64,000 bases of DNA. Source: Polyangiaceae bacterium. GTDB taxonomy: Bacteria > Myxococcota_A > Polyangia > Polyangiales > Polyangiaceae. Both the position numbers and the translations under genes were made by a program. The notes under the pieces are model-generated. The model was not told the DNA's origin. It ran no database searches and worked only from the letters and a program-made list of their open reading frames with translations. The stretch covers positions 3,100,001 through 3,164,000 of the forward strand of contig JADJRH010000001.1 of assembly GCA_016712345.1 (NCBI GenBank), in the 5' to 3' direction. Positions 26,192 through 34,212 of the stretch are shown here, one piece after another (position 1 is the stretch's first letter; each line of letters begins with the position of its first letter).

Positions 26192-26702
26192 GGTTTCTCG
26201 TTCCTTTCGGTTATGCCTCCGTCGTACCGCCCTGCTCCAAATCTCGCCGGTTCAGTGTGCCCGCGGGCCGAAAGGTTCGGCTTGGCAGGCCATCGTTCGG
26301 ACAATGTGTACACATTACCGAACGACCACTCCGAAAGGCGAAGCACCGAGGAGAGGGTTGCAGCCAAAATCACGCACTAAAGTGCGATGTTTTGGTGCCG
26401 ATGCGACGTGTGGAGTTTCGCGATTTGGAGCTTGAGAGCTTTGCATCGCGCCCTTTTGAGCATTGGAGTGAGGCAAAAGCGCCAAACGGCCGCTGCACAA
26501 ATGGGGAGCCGCATCTAGCCGAGCGTCGCAAAACTGTCAAGGAACGCTACCCGGCTTGGAGCTTGGATCCGCGGGGTTTCACGTTGGCAGAAGTGTTTCA
26601 AATTCGGCCTTTTTTAAGGGCGCGCAACGCAGCGCCGTGGATCGCGGCGCCTCTTGGCGCGGGGGATCCGCCTCGGTGCGCGCGACGTTGTGTACGCATG
26701 GA
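26192..26702. other. 511-bp gap with the rpsB promoter/leader; no gene seen
   Basis: The region upstream of rpsB contains the palindrome at 26294-26324 (listed separately) and a CGCACT-AA-AGTGCG perfect inverted repeat at 26373-26386. The rest, up to the end of the minus-strand gene at 26703, shows no recognisable protein. A plus-strand open frame across it also runs back over the rpsB start and has no family features. Confidence 0.5.
26294..26324. promoter_or_regulatory. Operator-like palindrome centred on GTGTACAC upstream of rpsB
   Basis: CGTTCGG at 26294-26300 and CCGAACG at 26318-26324 are perfect inverted arms around ATGTGTACACAT, giving a near-perfect 31-bp palindrome about 100 bp before the rpsB start. 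The size and symmetry resemble a protein-binding operator or a leader-RNA hairpin; which one cannot be decided from sequence alone. Confidence 0.5.
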
Positions 26703-27821
26703 TCAAAATGAACCCGACAGCGAGATTGAACCGAACCCGGCTTTGACGACCCATTGAGGCCCCGGACTCTGAAGCGGATTTTGCACACCGATTTTTGGAA
26801 CGAAGGGACCGCGCATCGCAAGCTGAGCAGCCGACGCCGGCTCGACAGTTGTGCGTGACTGCGGCCTCACCGCGAGAAGCGTGATCCCCGCGGCAAGGGC
26901 AACGCCGCTCGCAATGCCGGTGACGATTGCGGCGTCGCGAAGTTGGGAGGCATCGCTGATTTTCTTGAAGTCGGCCGCGGAACAACCGCCCGCCTCGGCG
27001 CAGTCGGCGCTCTGTCGCATATCGAAGCTGAGTACACCCATCACCACCGATGCCGCACCGGCGCCCCCGCCGACAACGAGAGCTGTGATTGGAAACACCG
27101 GTGACACGGCGCGCGCTAGATCAAAGTGGACCACCACTTCACCGCCGGCTTCTTCGAGTTTGACGCGACTCTCCACCGTGCGAACACCGGTTGCCGCGGC
27201 CTGCACGACGTACGCTCCCGGGTCGAAAAAAACGGAAGCGCCCGGTGCAACCGACTTTCCTTCAACGGTGACGGTAACGGCTTTTGGATCTGCCCCGGTG
27301 ATTTCAACGCGCAGTTTGGGCGTTCGATGAAGCAGTGCCGCCAGATCGTTCGCCGCCTGCTTTTGCGCTTCACGAAACGGTTCGGGCGCATCGCGCGGCA
27401 GCGCTTCTGCAACCACCGAGCGGTACGTTTCGGCCGCGGCGAGGAGCTTGCTTTGACGAGCCTGCGCCTTCGCGATGTACACAAGGTGCGTGGGCGCGTG
27501 AACTCGATCTTCAGCCTGGTGAAACAGCGAGATCGCCTCGTCGAACCGACCCTGCTGAAGCGCCTCAAATCCCTGTTCGGCGAGGGCGCGCGCCGCGTCG
27601 CGATCGGCGGCGGAGATCTTTTTCGATGGGGCCCCGGTGGGCGCTTTTGAGCCGTTGTCGCCAAACGCCATGCGCGGAATGACGAGCGCGGCACTCACAC
27701 AAGCCGCGATCGCTCCGCGAAACAAAGCGGCGCGAACGAAGCGGCGCGCGAACGAACAATGGTCATGCGGCGAACATGCCGCTTGTGTACACAATGGTCG
27801 AAACTCCCTCGGGAGTGTCAC
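26703..27821 (-). CDS. TPR-containing membrane protein paired with a Ser/Thr kinase
   Basis: The 372-residue product has a basic N-terminus and a hydrophobic stretch (GAIAACVSAALVIPRMAFG, ~residues 36-54) that could be a signal peptide. A short TPR-like segment follows (ALAEQGFEALQQGRFDEAISLFHQAE), then a beta-rich PEGA-like segment (VTVTVEGKSVAPGASVFFDPGAYVV) and two C-terminal transmembrane helices (VFPITALVVGGGAGAASVVMG and AAIVTGIASGVALAAGITLL). Such proteins are common beside myxobacterial kinases and probably act in the envelope. The GTG at 27821 is eight bases after the kinase stop, so the pair is translationally close. The catalytic role is unknown. Confidence 0.75.
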   Translation of the reverse strand: MTLPREFRPLCTQAACSPHDHCSFARRFVRAALFRGAIAACVSAALVIPRMAFGDNGSKAPTGAPSKKISAADRDAARALAEQGFEALQQGRFDEAISLFHQAEDRVHAPTHLVYIAKAQARQSKLLAAAETYRSVVAEALPRDAPEPFREAQKQAANDLAALLHRTPKLRVEITGADPKAVTVTVEGKSVAPGASVFFDPGAYVVQAAATGVRTVESRVKLEEAGGEVVVHFDLARAVSPVFPITALVVGGGAGAASVVMGVLSFDMRQSADCAEAGGCSAADFKKISDASQLRDAAIVTGIASGVALAAGITLLAVRPQSRTTVEPASAAQLAMRGPFVPKIGVQNPLQSPGPQWVVKAGFGSISLSGSF

Positions 27822-27829
27822 GGCGTGAT

Positions 27830-29722
27830 CTAATACCCGAAGTTGGGTTTCTTCCCCTTTTTCTTCTGCGAACCGGTGGGCGCGGGAGCCGTTTTTCCGC
27901 TTCCTGTGCCGATGGTTTTGGTGCCGGTTGCAGAAGATGTCGGCTTGGGCGCCACTGTTTTTGCAGTGGACGGCGGTGCACTTGTTGGCAACTCAATCTC
28001 CACCGGTTCGTCGGTGGGGGCGGCCGTTGCGGTAGTTGGAGCCGCCGACGCGCTGGGTGTTTCTGTTGGAACCGGTGGCTCGACCGATGCGGATGGCGTT
28101 GGTTCAATTGTCGGCGTGGGCGCGGCAGACTGCACAGTGGGCTCGACCGATGCGGTGGGCTCGGGCTCATCGGGCCGCGTGGATGTGGCGTGGCGACGCC
28201 GCAGGCCCGCGATCGCGAGCGAAAAGAACACAGCCAACACCGCAAGCCCGGCGAGCGCCAGCCCGAGCACTTTGAGGTCAACCTGAGGAGTGCCGGGTTT
28301 GGCGGCGTGCGGCGATCCGTTCGAGGGCACAGTTGGCTGCGACGGCACAAACGAAACGCGCGGAGCTTGGTCTGTTACATGTGTACTCATGCCCGTTGGT
28401 TGAGGGCGAAGCGCCGCTTCCGGCAGAGGTTGAACCTGAGACCCCGCGCTCGGCGGCGCGCTCGCGGCTTCACTCGCCGAGGGTGAAAAGCCGACAAAGG
28501 AAGCCGGCGTGGGCGTGGGCTCGCGATGAGCGCCGGACATCGACAGAACAACGGTGTGCGGTGACTCCGCCGTGCCTGCCAAACTGCCGCGCGCGTTGAA
28601 CTGCTGCGCGGTGCCGACGGGCGCCGGGTTTGAAACCGACGACACCGATTCAACCGGGGCCGCGGGTGGAACCACACCGCTGCTCGACTGTGTGATGCGC
28701 GGTGGCAATCGCGGCGCCGGAAGCGCTGCTGCTTGACCGCTCGGAGGGGTTGGAATCGGCGGAGGAACATTGGGAAGCGACGGCGCGCTCGCCCTCGGCG
28801 GAGCATCAAGCCAGGCGCGTGAAACTCCCGCGAACGGATTGGGGCCCGCGTACGACGTTTCGAGCGACGGCCCGCCTGTGAGCTGCGCAAACGCGGCAGC
28901 CATTTCCAACGCGCTTTGAAAGCGCTGCTCGGGCGACGCGGCGAACGCCTTTTCAAAAAAGCGATCCACCCCCGCGGGCAGATCGGGAGCAATTTTGCTG
29001 GGAACAGGCCGCGGATCGATGCAGAGCTTGATCACAAGTTCGGCGATCGAATCGCCGGCAAAGGGCTTCGTCCCTGTGACAGCTCGAAAAACAATCACCG
29101 CCAGCGCCCAGAGATCGCTTCGAAAATCAACATCTTTGCCGCGCGCCTGCTCGGGGCTCATGTACCCGGGCGAGCCGAGGAGCGTTCCCGTGCGAGTGAG
29201 TTGATCGTCCGAGATCGCCCCGCTTTGAAGCAGTTTTGCAACTCCGAAGTCGAGCACCTTCACCACTTCTTCGTCGTCGATGTGCGCGAGAAATACGTTG
29301 CTCGGCTTCAGATCGCGGTGAACGATCCCCGCCTCGTGGGCGCGTCGAAGCGCGCGCGCAACCTGCGAAAGAATGCGGCTTACTTCGGCGAGCGGAAGGC
29401 GTTTTCGTTCTGCGAGCCGCGTGGAAAGATCTTCCCCTTCAAGCATCTCCATCACGAAATACGGCGTGTCGTCGTCAATTCCGTGGTCGAGCACTTGCAC
29501 AATGTGCGGTGTGCGAAGCGACGCGAGCGCCCGCGCTTCTCGGTCGAAACGCTGCCTCGATTCAGGATCGGCGAGCGCCTGCGGAGCCATGAATTTTACG
29601 GCCACCGGCATTTGCAACGTGAGATGTTGCGCGCGCCAAACCGAGCCCATACCGCCGTGACCAAGGAGCGATTCGAGCCGGTATTTTCCGGCGATAATCT
29701 GGCTCTCGGCGGGTTCACGCAT
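27830..29722 (-). CDS. Hanks-type Ser/Thr protein kinase with transmembrane helix
   Basis: From ATG 29722 the product is 630 residues. The kinase domain fills residues ~14-280: glycine loop GHGGMGSVWR, VAIK-type lysine in PVAVKFM (~43), HRDLKPSN catalytic loop (~135), LDFGVAKL metal site, SPGYMSPEQ activation-loop end. A long Pro/Ser-rich linker leads to one transmembrane helix (~500-525, VLGLALAGLAVLAVFFSLAI) and a Thr/Pro-rich extracytoplasmic tail ending in Lys/Gly. It would sense envelope signals and phosphorylate cytoplasmic targets. All catalytic residues are present. It is co-transcribed with the TPR membrane protein downstream and divergent from the Cys-rich lipoprotein gene. Confidence 0.93.
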   Translation of the reverse strand: MREPAESQIIAGKYRLESLLGHGGMGSVWRAQHLTLQMPVAVKFMAPQALADPESRQRFDREARALASLRTPHIVQVLDHGIDDDTPYFVMEMLEGEDLSTRLAERKRLPLAEVSRILSQVARALRRAHEAGIVHRDLKPSNVFLAHIDDEEVVKVLDFGVAKLLQSGAISDDQLTRTGTLLGSPGYMSPEQARGKDVDFRSDLWALAVIVFRAVTGTKPFAGDSIAELVIKLCIDPRPVPSKIAPDLPAGVDRFFEKAFAASPEQRFQSALEMAAAFAQLTGGPSLETSYAGPNPFAGVSRAWLDAPPRASAPSLPNVPPPIPTPPSGQAAALPAPRLPPRITQSSSGVVPPAAPVESVSSVSNPAPVGTAQQFNARGSLAGTAESPHTVVLSMSGAHREPTPTPASFVGFSPSASEAASAPPSAGSQVQPLPEAALRPQPTGMSTHVTDQAPRVSFVPSQPTVPSNGSPHAAKPGTPQVDLKVLGLALAGLAVLAVFFSLAIAGLRRRHATSTRPDEPEPTASVEPTVQSAAPTPTIEPTPSASVEPPVPTETPSASAAPTTATAAPTDEPVEIELPTSAPPSTAKTVAPKPTSSATGTKTIGTGSGKTAPAPTGSQKKKGKKPNFGY

Positions 29723-29880
29723 AGGGGTGCAGACGAAGTCGCCCAACGCGAACACACCCGGTTCGCGCCGCCGCGACACAAAACCGCGGCTTCGGAATCG
29801 TAACACGATCGGGCGGAGGTCCACCTCGGCGTTCAAGCGCCTAACCCCGGCGACCCGGACTGGCTTATTCTTCGAAGATC

Positions 29881-30555
29881 ATGAAGCAGACCGCCCGCCA
29901 ACTTTGTCTTGCCGCGCTCTTTGTCGCGGTGCCGCTCCCCCTCTTTTTTGTGCCTGGCTGCGGCGATGCCGTCACACCCGGTGAAACGGGCGGATCGGGG
30001 GGTGACAGCACATCGTCGACCACAACCGCAACGTCCACAAGCACGGGCACGAGCAACCCGCAGTGCGATTCACTTTGTTTTCACCTCCAAGAGATCGATT
30101 GCAATGTCCTTCAAAACTGCACCGAGGACTGCGTAAACCACCTCAACGCCCCAACCGAGTGTGTCGACGAAGCAGACGCACTCATCGCCTGTTGGGTTGA
30201 ACATCTCGATGAGTTTACGTGTACACAAATGCAGGTTCTCCCGCCGGCGAGCTGCAAAGCCGCCGAAGAGGCGTTTAACAAGTGCGTGAACGGCGGAATG
30301 ATCGACGCGAGCTGCATTTGCAGCGCGGGTGTCGGCGTGGGTGACGGCGTTAACAACTGCTCGCGCAAAACGTCGTGCGATCTCCTTGAGTACACACAAA
30401 CCTGTCAAAAGCTCGCCGACGGTGAGCCGTGGACGTGTTCGTGTTTCGCGAACGGCGGCTTGCTCGGCACCTGTTCAGAAGCGGCCGAGTTTGAGCATTG
30501 CAGCAACATGTACGGGTGCTGCGTGCCCCTTTTCTGCGCAGCCGCGAGCGAGTGA
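29881..30555 (+). CDS. Cysteine-rich lipoprotein
   Basis: The 224-residue product has a lipoprotein signal (LAALFVAVPLPLFFVPGC, lipid Cys ~27), a Gly/Ser/Thr linker (GGSGGDSTSSTTTATSTSTG) typical of myxobacterial surface proteins, and a domain with more than twenty cysteines in repeated spacing such as CDSLCFHLQEIDC, CTEDC, CSCFANGG and GCCVPLFC. Many disulfides are therefore likely after export. No known fold is recognised. It is divergent from the kinase gene at 27830-29722 and overlaps or abuts the next plus-strand gene, so it may start a four-gene run that ends with the second kinase. Confidence 0.75.
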   Translation: MKQTARQLCLAALFVAVPLPLFFVPGCGDAVTPGETGGSGGDSTSSTTTATSTSTGTSNPQCDSLCFHLQEIDCNVLQNCTEDCVNHLNAPTECVDEADALIACWVEHLDEFTCTQMQVLPPASCKAAEEAFNKCVNGGMIDASCICSAGVGVGDGVNNCSRKTSCDLLEYTQTCQKLADGEPWTCSCFANGGLLGTCSEAAEFEHCSNMYGCCVPLFCAAASE

Positions 30556-30578
30556 GCGTGGCGGCCCGCAAGCTTCCA

Positions 30579-31022
30579 ATGCTCTTTTCGTTGGGTGCGA
30601 CCAAATCGCCCACGGTGGATCACGTCCGAAAAAAACTCGGCGGAAGAGCCTCCACCGACAAGGGCGCCGGGGCGGTCGTCACGCTGGACGTCGGGTCGGG
30701 CCTTTCACACACCGGCGTTGTGATCTTCATCAACGCCGACAACGTCGACGTGTGGATCGGCGACGGGGTTGTGCGACGCGCGACGCCTTCCGCCGTCAGA
30801 CCTTTTCTGGACTCAACGCCGCCGCCGCTCGTTCAAGTGGCTGCCGACGCAACGGTGTTCGGCGGCATTGTTGAAGGGCAACGCGTCCGCTTTCGGCACG
30901 ACACCGGCACCGCCGAAGGCACCGTTGTAGAAAAATGCAAATTCGGAGTGCTCGTTGAACGCGACGATCGCAGCCTGGTCGGCGTGAGCTTTCGTCGCGT
31001 TTGGCCAATGGAACAAAACTGA
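30579..31022 (+). CDS. Uncharacterised small beta-rich protein
   Basis: The frame is open from before the lipoprotein stop; the likely starts are GTG 30552 (its GTGA overlaps that stop) or ATG 30579, giving 147-156 residues. I do not recognise the family. The sequence is rich in predicted strands with two similar halves: AVVTLDVGSGLSHTGVVIFI with VDVWIGDGVVRRATPSAVRPF, then VFGGIVEGQRVRFRHDTGTAEGTVVEKC with FGVLVERDDRSLVGVSFRRVWP (quoted in parts). This looks like two small SH3/KOW-like barrels. It lies between the lipoprotein and the cNMP-binding gene (30-bp gap) on the same strand, so it is probably in the same operon. Confidence 0.6.
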   Translation: MLFSLGATKSPTVDHVRKKLGGRASTDKGAGAVVTLDVGSGLSHTGVVIFINADNVDVWIGDGVVRRATPSAVRPFLDSTPPPLVQVAADATVFGGIVEGQRVRFRHDTGTAEGTVVEKCKFGVLVERDDRSLVGVSFRRVWPMEQN

Positions 31023-31052
31023 AACCTGTCGTAAAAGAGGGAAGTCCGGGCG

Positions 31053-31619
31053 GTGCCGTGTCAGCTGAGCCCGGTCCTTGTGAGCGGGGTTTCGTTGCCT
31101 ACCGTTTTGCGCCCAGATGCCGAAGTTCTCCGCAAGAGTGTGATCTTTCGATCCCTCCGTGACGCCGATCTGCGCGCACTGTCGGTATGCCTTCGCGTGC
31201 GAACCATCGCCGCCGGCCAAACGCTGTTTCGTGAAGGCGATCCCGGCGATTCAATGATGATCGTAGGGGCGGGCACACTCTCGGCGTATGTGCATCGCAA
31301 AGCGGGCGTTCACGATGAAATCAATCGCATGGGCCCCGGCGAATTGATTGGGGAAATGGCCTTCTTAGACCCCGCACCACGTTCGGCAACCGTGCGCGCT
31401 GTCACCGATGTCACCTACTTCGAACTCGACGCCGACGGCCTCGACATTTTGCGAAAGCAGGCGCCGAGCGCCGCGGGCGCCCTCGTTTGGGCCACCCTGC
31501 GCGACGTAACGCGGCGGCTTCGGCGCATGGACCGACTCATCGTGCACGAGCTTTCTCGAAAGCCGGGCTCCCTTCCCACGCAGGTATCGCGTTCAGATCG
31601 ACCGGGGAAAGACCGATGA
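31053..31619 (+). CDS. Stand-alone cyclic nucleotide-binding domain protein
   Basis: The protein (about 180 residues; GTG 31053 or GTG 31080 as start) consists of one cNMP-binding domain like that of CRP: FRSLRDADLRALSVCLRVR, GQTLFREGDPGDSMMIVGAGTL, the phosphate-cassette region GELIGEMAFLDPAPRSATVRA, and the closing helix YFELDADGLDILRKQAP. No helix-turn-helix follows; the C-terminal ~40 residues are basic and helical. GEMAFLDPAPRSATV keeps the Glu and Arg that bind the ribose-phosphate in cAMP/cGMP receptors. Its stop overlaps the ATG of the kinase-cNMP fusion gene (ATGA), so the two are translationally coupled. Confidence 0.87.
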   Translation: MPCQLSPVLVSGVSLPTVLRPDAEVLRKSVIFRSLRDADLRALSVCLRVRTIAAGQTLFREGDPGDSMMIVGAGTLSAYVHRKAGVHDEINRMGPGELIGEMAFLDPAPRSATVRAVTDVTYFELDADGLDILRKQAPSAAGALVWATLRDVTRRLRRMDRLIVHELSRKPGSLPTQVSRSDRPGKDR

Positions 31620-33223
31620 GCGACATTCCCGCCGCCGCAAACGGTGATGTTCTGGCTCCCGGCACGCAGCTCGATGCGTACACAATTGACGGCGTGATCG
31701 GATCCGGCGGCATGGCCACTGTGTACCTCGCGAGGCGCGACGACAGCGGCGAGGCCGTTGCCGTAAAAGTCCTCCACTCACGCTTCGCATCGGTACCGCA
31801 GTTTGTGCAGCGTTTTGAGCACGAGGCGCGAGCCGCTTCAGCGTTGTCTCATCGCAACGTCATTCGCGTGTTCGACGTGTCCACTGACACAACACACCCG
31901 TACATCGTCATGGAGTACCTTCGCGGTGAAACCCTCGCCGATCGAAGTCGACGACTTGGGCGCATGTCCACCGAAGCCATCGCGCGCATCCTGTTGCCGC
32001 TGGTTTCGGCGGTCGCCGCGGCGCACTCGGCCGGCATCGTTCATCGCGATCTCAAGCCCGACAACATCATCTTGGCAAAGAGTGAAGAGGGCGAGCGCCC
32101 GGTGCTTTTGGACTTTGGCATTTCCAAAGTGCTTCGCGCGCCCAAAGGGACGGGCGTCACACAGGCAGGCCAAGTGGTTGGCACGCCGTATTACATGTCG
32201 CCCGAACAAATTCGGAGTGAAGACCTCGACGGTCGCGCCGATCAATACGCGCTCGGCGTCATCATGTACGAGCTGGCAACCGGCGTTCGCCCATTCCGCG
32301 CCGAGCAGTCGGTGTTCGTTTTAATGGCAGAAATTCTGCTCGGGCAACCGCTTGTGCCCTCGCACATTGAGCCGAGCATCCTTCCCGCATTTGAAGCCCT
32401 TGTCCTTCGCTCCATGTCCGTACGCCGCGAAGAGCGTTTTCCAACGACCGAAGAGTTGGGCCGCGCTCTGCTTCCATTTGCGAGCGCCGACACCTGCCGC
32501 TTATGGGCTCCGGTCTTTGGGGTCGACCCAAACGAAGTGGAACCGTACGCACCGAGTGCACCCGCATCGGTTGATCGAACGAGCATTGCCCTCTCCCCCG
32601 GCGGCGGCACCGTCAACTCATGGCTCGACACGCAACCCGCAAACGCGGCTTCGGCCGTGTTGAACCGAGCGCTCACCGTCGCCGATCTGCGCGCTCACCC
32701 CGGCCTGTCCGACGTGAGCACCATTGAGCTTGAAGCGTTTTGCAAAAGCGCCGCCGGTCGCGAAGTGCCCACCGACGCCACGATCTTTTTGCAAGGCCAG
32801 GTGGGAGACACATGTTTTGCGCTCATTCGAGGCGCCCTCGAAATTTCAAAAGACGTGTTTGGCACCAAAATGGTCCTCGACGTGCTCGAACCCGGAGCAT
32901 TCGCCGGACAAGACGCGCTTGTCGAAAAGGCGGCGCGCTCCGTCACTGCGCGAGCCATTGAAGACTCACTTGTGATTGAGCTGAGCCGCGACAGCATCGA
33001 TCGACAGCTTGCCGCCGGTGATCAAGTGGCCCTTCGCCTCCTCGAACTGTTGGCCATCGGTGGCATTCGTCGCCTCCGAGTCGGCACGCGTCGTCTCGCA
33101 AAGCTCATCGAAGAGCGCACCGTCGGCCGACAAGACGACGGCCGAGCCATCACCGCATCGCGACCTCTCGAACAACTCCGAGCCGCGGTTCGCGAGTGGA
33201 GTGTACGCATCGACGAACGGTGA
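31616..33223 (+). CDS. Ser/Thr protein kinase fused to a cyclic nucleotide-binding domain
   Basis: From ATG 31616 the product is 535 residues. The kinase domain (~20-290) has GSGGMATVYLA, AVAVKVLH, HRDLKPDN, LLDFGISKV and YMSPEQ, with no missing catalytic residue. After a linker rich in Ser/Pro/Ala, a cNMP-binding-like domain occupies about residues 365-500 (GREVPTDATIFLQGQVGDTC, VLEPGAFAGQDALVEKAARSV). In that phosphate cassette the Glu of the GE motif is replaced (AGQD), although an Arg remains, so ligand binding is uncertain. No transmembrane helix is seen, so it is soluble. It is coupled to the free cNMP-binding protein by a 4-base overlap. Confidence 0.9.
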   Translation: MSDIPAAANGDVLAPGTQLDAYTIDGVIGSGGMATVYLARRDDSGEAVAVKVLHSRFASVPQFVQRFEHEARAASALSHRNVIRVFDVSTDTTHPYIVMEYLRGETLADRSRRLGRMSTEAIARILLPLVSAVAAAHSAGIVHRDLKPDNIILAKSEEGERPVLLDFGISKVLRAPKGTGVTQAGQVVGTPYYMSPEQIRSEDLDGRADQYALGVIMYELATGVRPFRAEQSVFVLMAEILLGQPLVPSHIEPSILPAFEALVLRSMSVRREERFPTTEELGRALLPFASADTCRLWAPVFGVDPNEVEPYAPSAPASVDRTSIALSPGGGTVNSWLDTQPANAASAVLNRALTVADLRAHPGLSDVSTIELEAFCKSAAGREVPTDATIFLQGQVGDTCFALIRGALEISKDVFGTKMVLDVLEPGAFAGQDALVEKAARSVTARAIEDSLVIELSRDSIDRQLAAGDQVALRLLELLAIGGIRRLRVGTRRLAKLIEERTVGRQDDGRAITASRPLEQLRAAVREWSVRIDER

Positions 33224-33419
33224 TTGTGTACGCATTGGCGCCGTCGCCCAATGCGCGTTACTTGTGTACGCATTGACACCGTCGCCCAATGCGCTTCACC
33301 TGTGTACGCAACCGGTGCCGCCGATTGTGTACTCATAGATCCGGTGAGCCTGCCCGGTGCCGCGTCGATTGTGTACGCATCGACCGCAGCGCGCCTTCAC
33401 CGGCCGTTTTGTGTACGCA
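33200..33419. repeat. Array of seven GTGTACGCA/GTGTACTCA motifs
   Basis: Copies begin (first T or A of TGTGTACNCA) at 33200, 33225, 33263, 33301, 33326, 33370 and 33410, the first inside the kinase gene's last codons. Two consecutive 38-bp units (33225-33300) are nearly identical and each carries a CATTGG...CCAATG hairpin. The spacing elsewhere is 25-44 bp with unrelated sequence, so this is not a CRISPR array. Confidence 0.85.
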
Positions 33420-33612
33420 CGCTCGGCCGTCCGCGCACCGGCGCATTCTCTGCGCAAAACCGGCCAATCTCTCCCGCCTCACTTTTTTAAAATTTCCGTG
33501 ATCGAACCCCCCCACCTCGGGCATCTCACCTAATTGAAGCCCTCGTAGCCCGGCGCGCTGCCCGTGTGGATCCTCCGTCTCCGCATGGGCAGTGCCGCCG
33601 GGCTTTTTTTAT
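33224..33612. other. 389-bp gap: motif array then terminator, no gene
   Basis: The gap between the convergent kinase gene and the M16 peptidase gene holds the GTGTACGCA array (to 33419), about 125 bases with a C8 run near 33506 and no feature, and the strong hairpin terminator at 33547-33611. No open frame here looks like a protein. Confidence 0.6.
33547..33611 (+). terminator. Strong intrinsic terminator on the plus strand
   Basis: GCCCGGCGCGCTGCCCGTG pairs with CATGGGCAGTGCCGCCGGGC across a 17-base loop, followed directly by a run of seven to eight T. It lies ~325 bases after the kinase stop, too far to be a simple 3' end, so it may terminate the long kinase transcript or a separate small RNA starting in the motif array. 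In the other direction it would not have a T-tract for the M16 gene. Confidence 0.8.
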
Positions 33613-34212
33613 TTATCCAAGCAACCGGGCAACCTTTTCGAGCTTCGTCACGTCCGAGTCTTTGAGCAGCCCCACCGCCGTGATGCTCATGTTCTCCGGC
33701 CGAAAAATGCGTTGCGCCGCGTCGCGAACGTTGGCCTGCGTCACACTGCACAACGCCTCGTGCCGCTCCATCGGACAGCGCGTGACCTCCGCCAAACGCG
33801 CCAGCCCATGAAATGCCGCGGTCTCCTCAGGGTCATCGCGCATGGCTTCCACCGACCACAAATGCCTGTCGCGAGCTTTCTCAAGCTCCTCGATTGTCGG
33901 CCCATGTGTACACAATTCTGAAAGCAGCGAGAGAACCTCTTTGGCCACCTGCGGCGTTCGATGGTGCCGCGCGCCCGCCGCGATATCGATCACACCGTCG
34001 TCTTCATACGCTTCGTACGAACCTGAAACGTCGTAACAGAGCCCGAGCCTGTCGCAGATGCGCTCATAAAGCCGCGTCGACATCCCGTCGTCGAGCACCC
34101 TCAGCAGCATTTGCACCGCCGGCTCCATTGGATCGCGCTCGCTTGTGGCTCGAAACGCAATTCGCAGCTCCGTTTGGCTCGAATGGTTTTCAACAAACTT
34201 CACGCGCGCCTT
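33613..34212 (-). pseudogene. M16 zinc peptidase, C-terminal part (frame-shifted)
   Basis: This is the second half of the peptidase begun at 34952, read in the -1 frame from the A6 run at 34211-34216 onward. About 199 residues show the M16 C-terminal domain: RIAFRATSERDPMEPAVQM, DDGMSTRLYERICDRLGLCY with the conserved Arg/Tyr of the inactive lobe, and FRPENMSITAVG near the end. The frame itself is clean over its length. With one extra A (A7) the two halves join as DQKKARVKF. So this is a single-base deletion, a sequencing or assembly error, or slippage. Without rescue no C-terminal domain would be made. Confidence 0.75.

Noticed and set aside
26179..26757. Plus-strand ORF of 192 codons upstream of and across the rpsB start
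   Set aside because: It overlaps the start of rpsB and the end of the gene at 26703, lacks any domain and covers the rpsB control region.
33200..33419. GTGTACGCA array as a CRISPR
   Set aside because: Repeats are only about 10 bp, spacers vary from 15 to 34 bp, and no cas gene is present.
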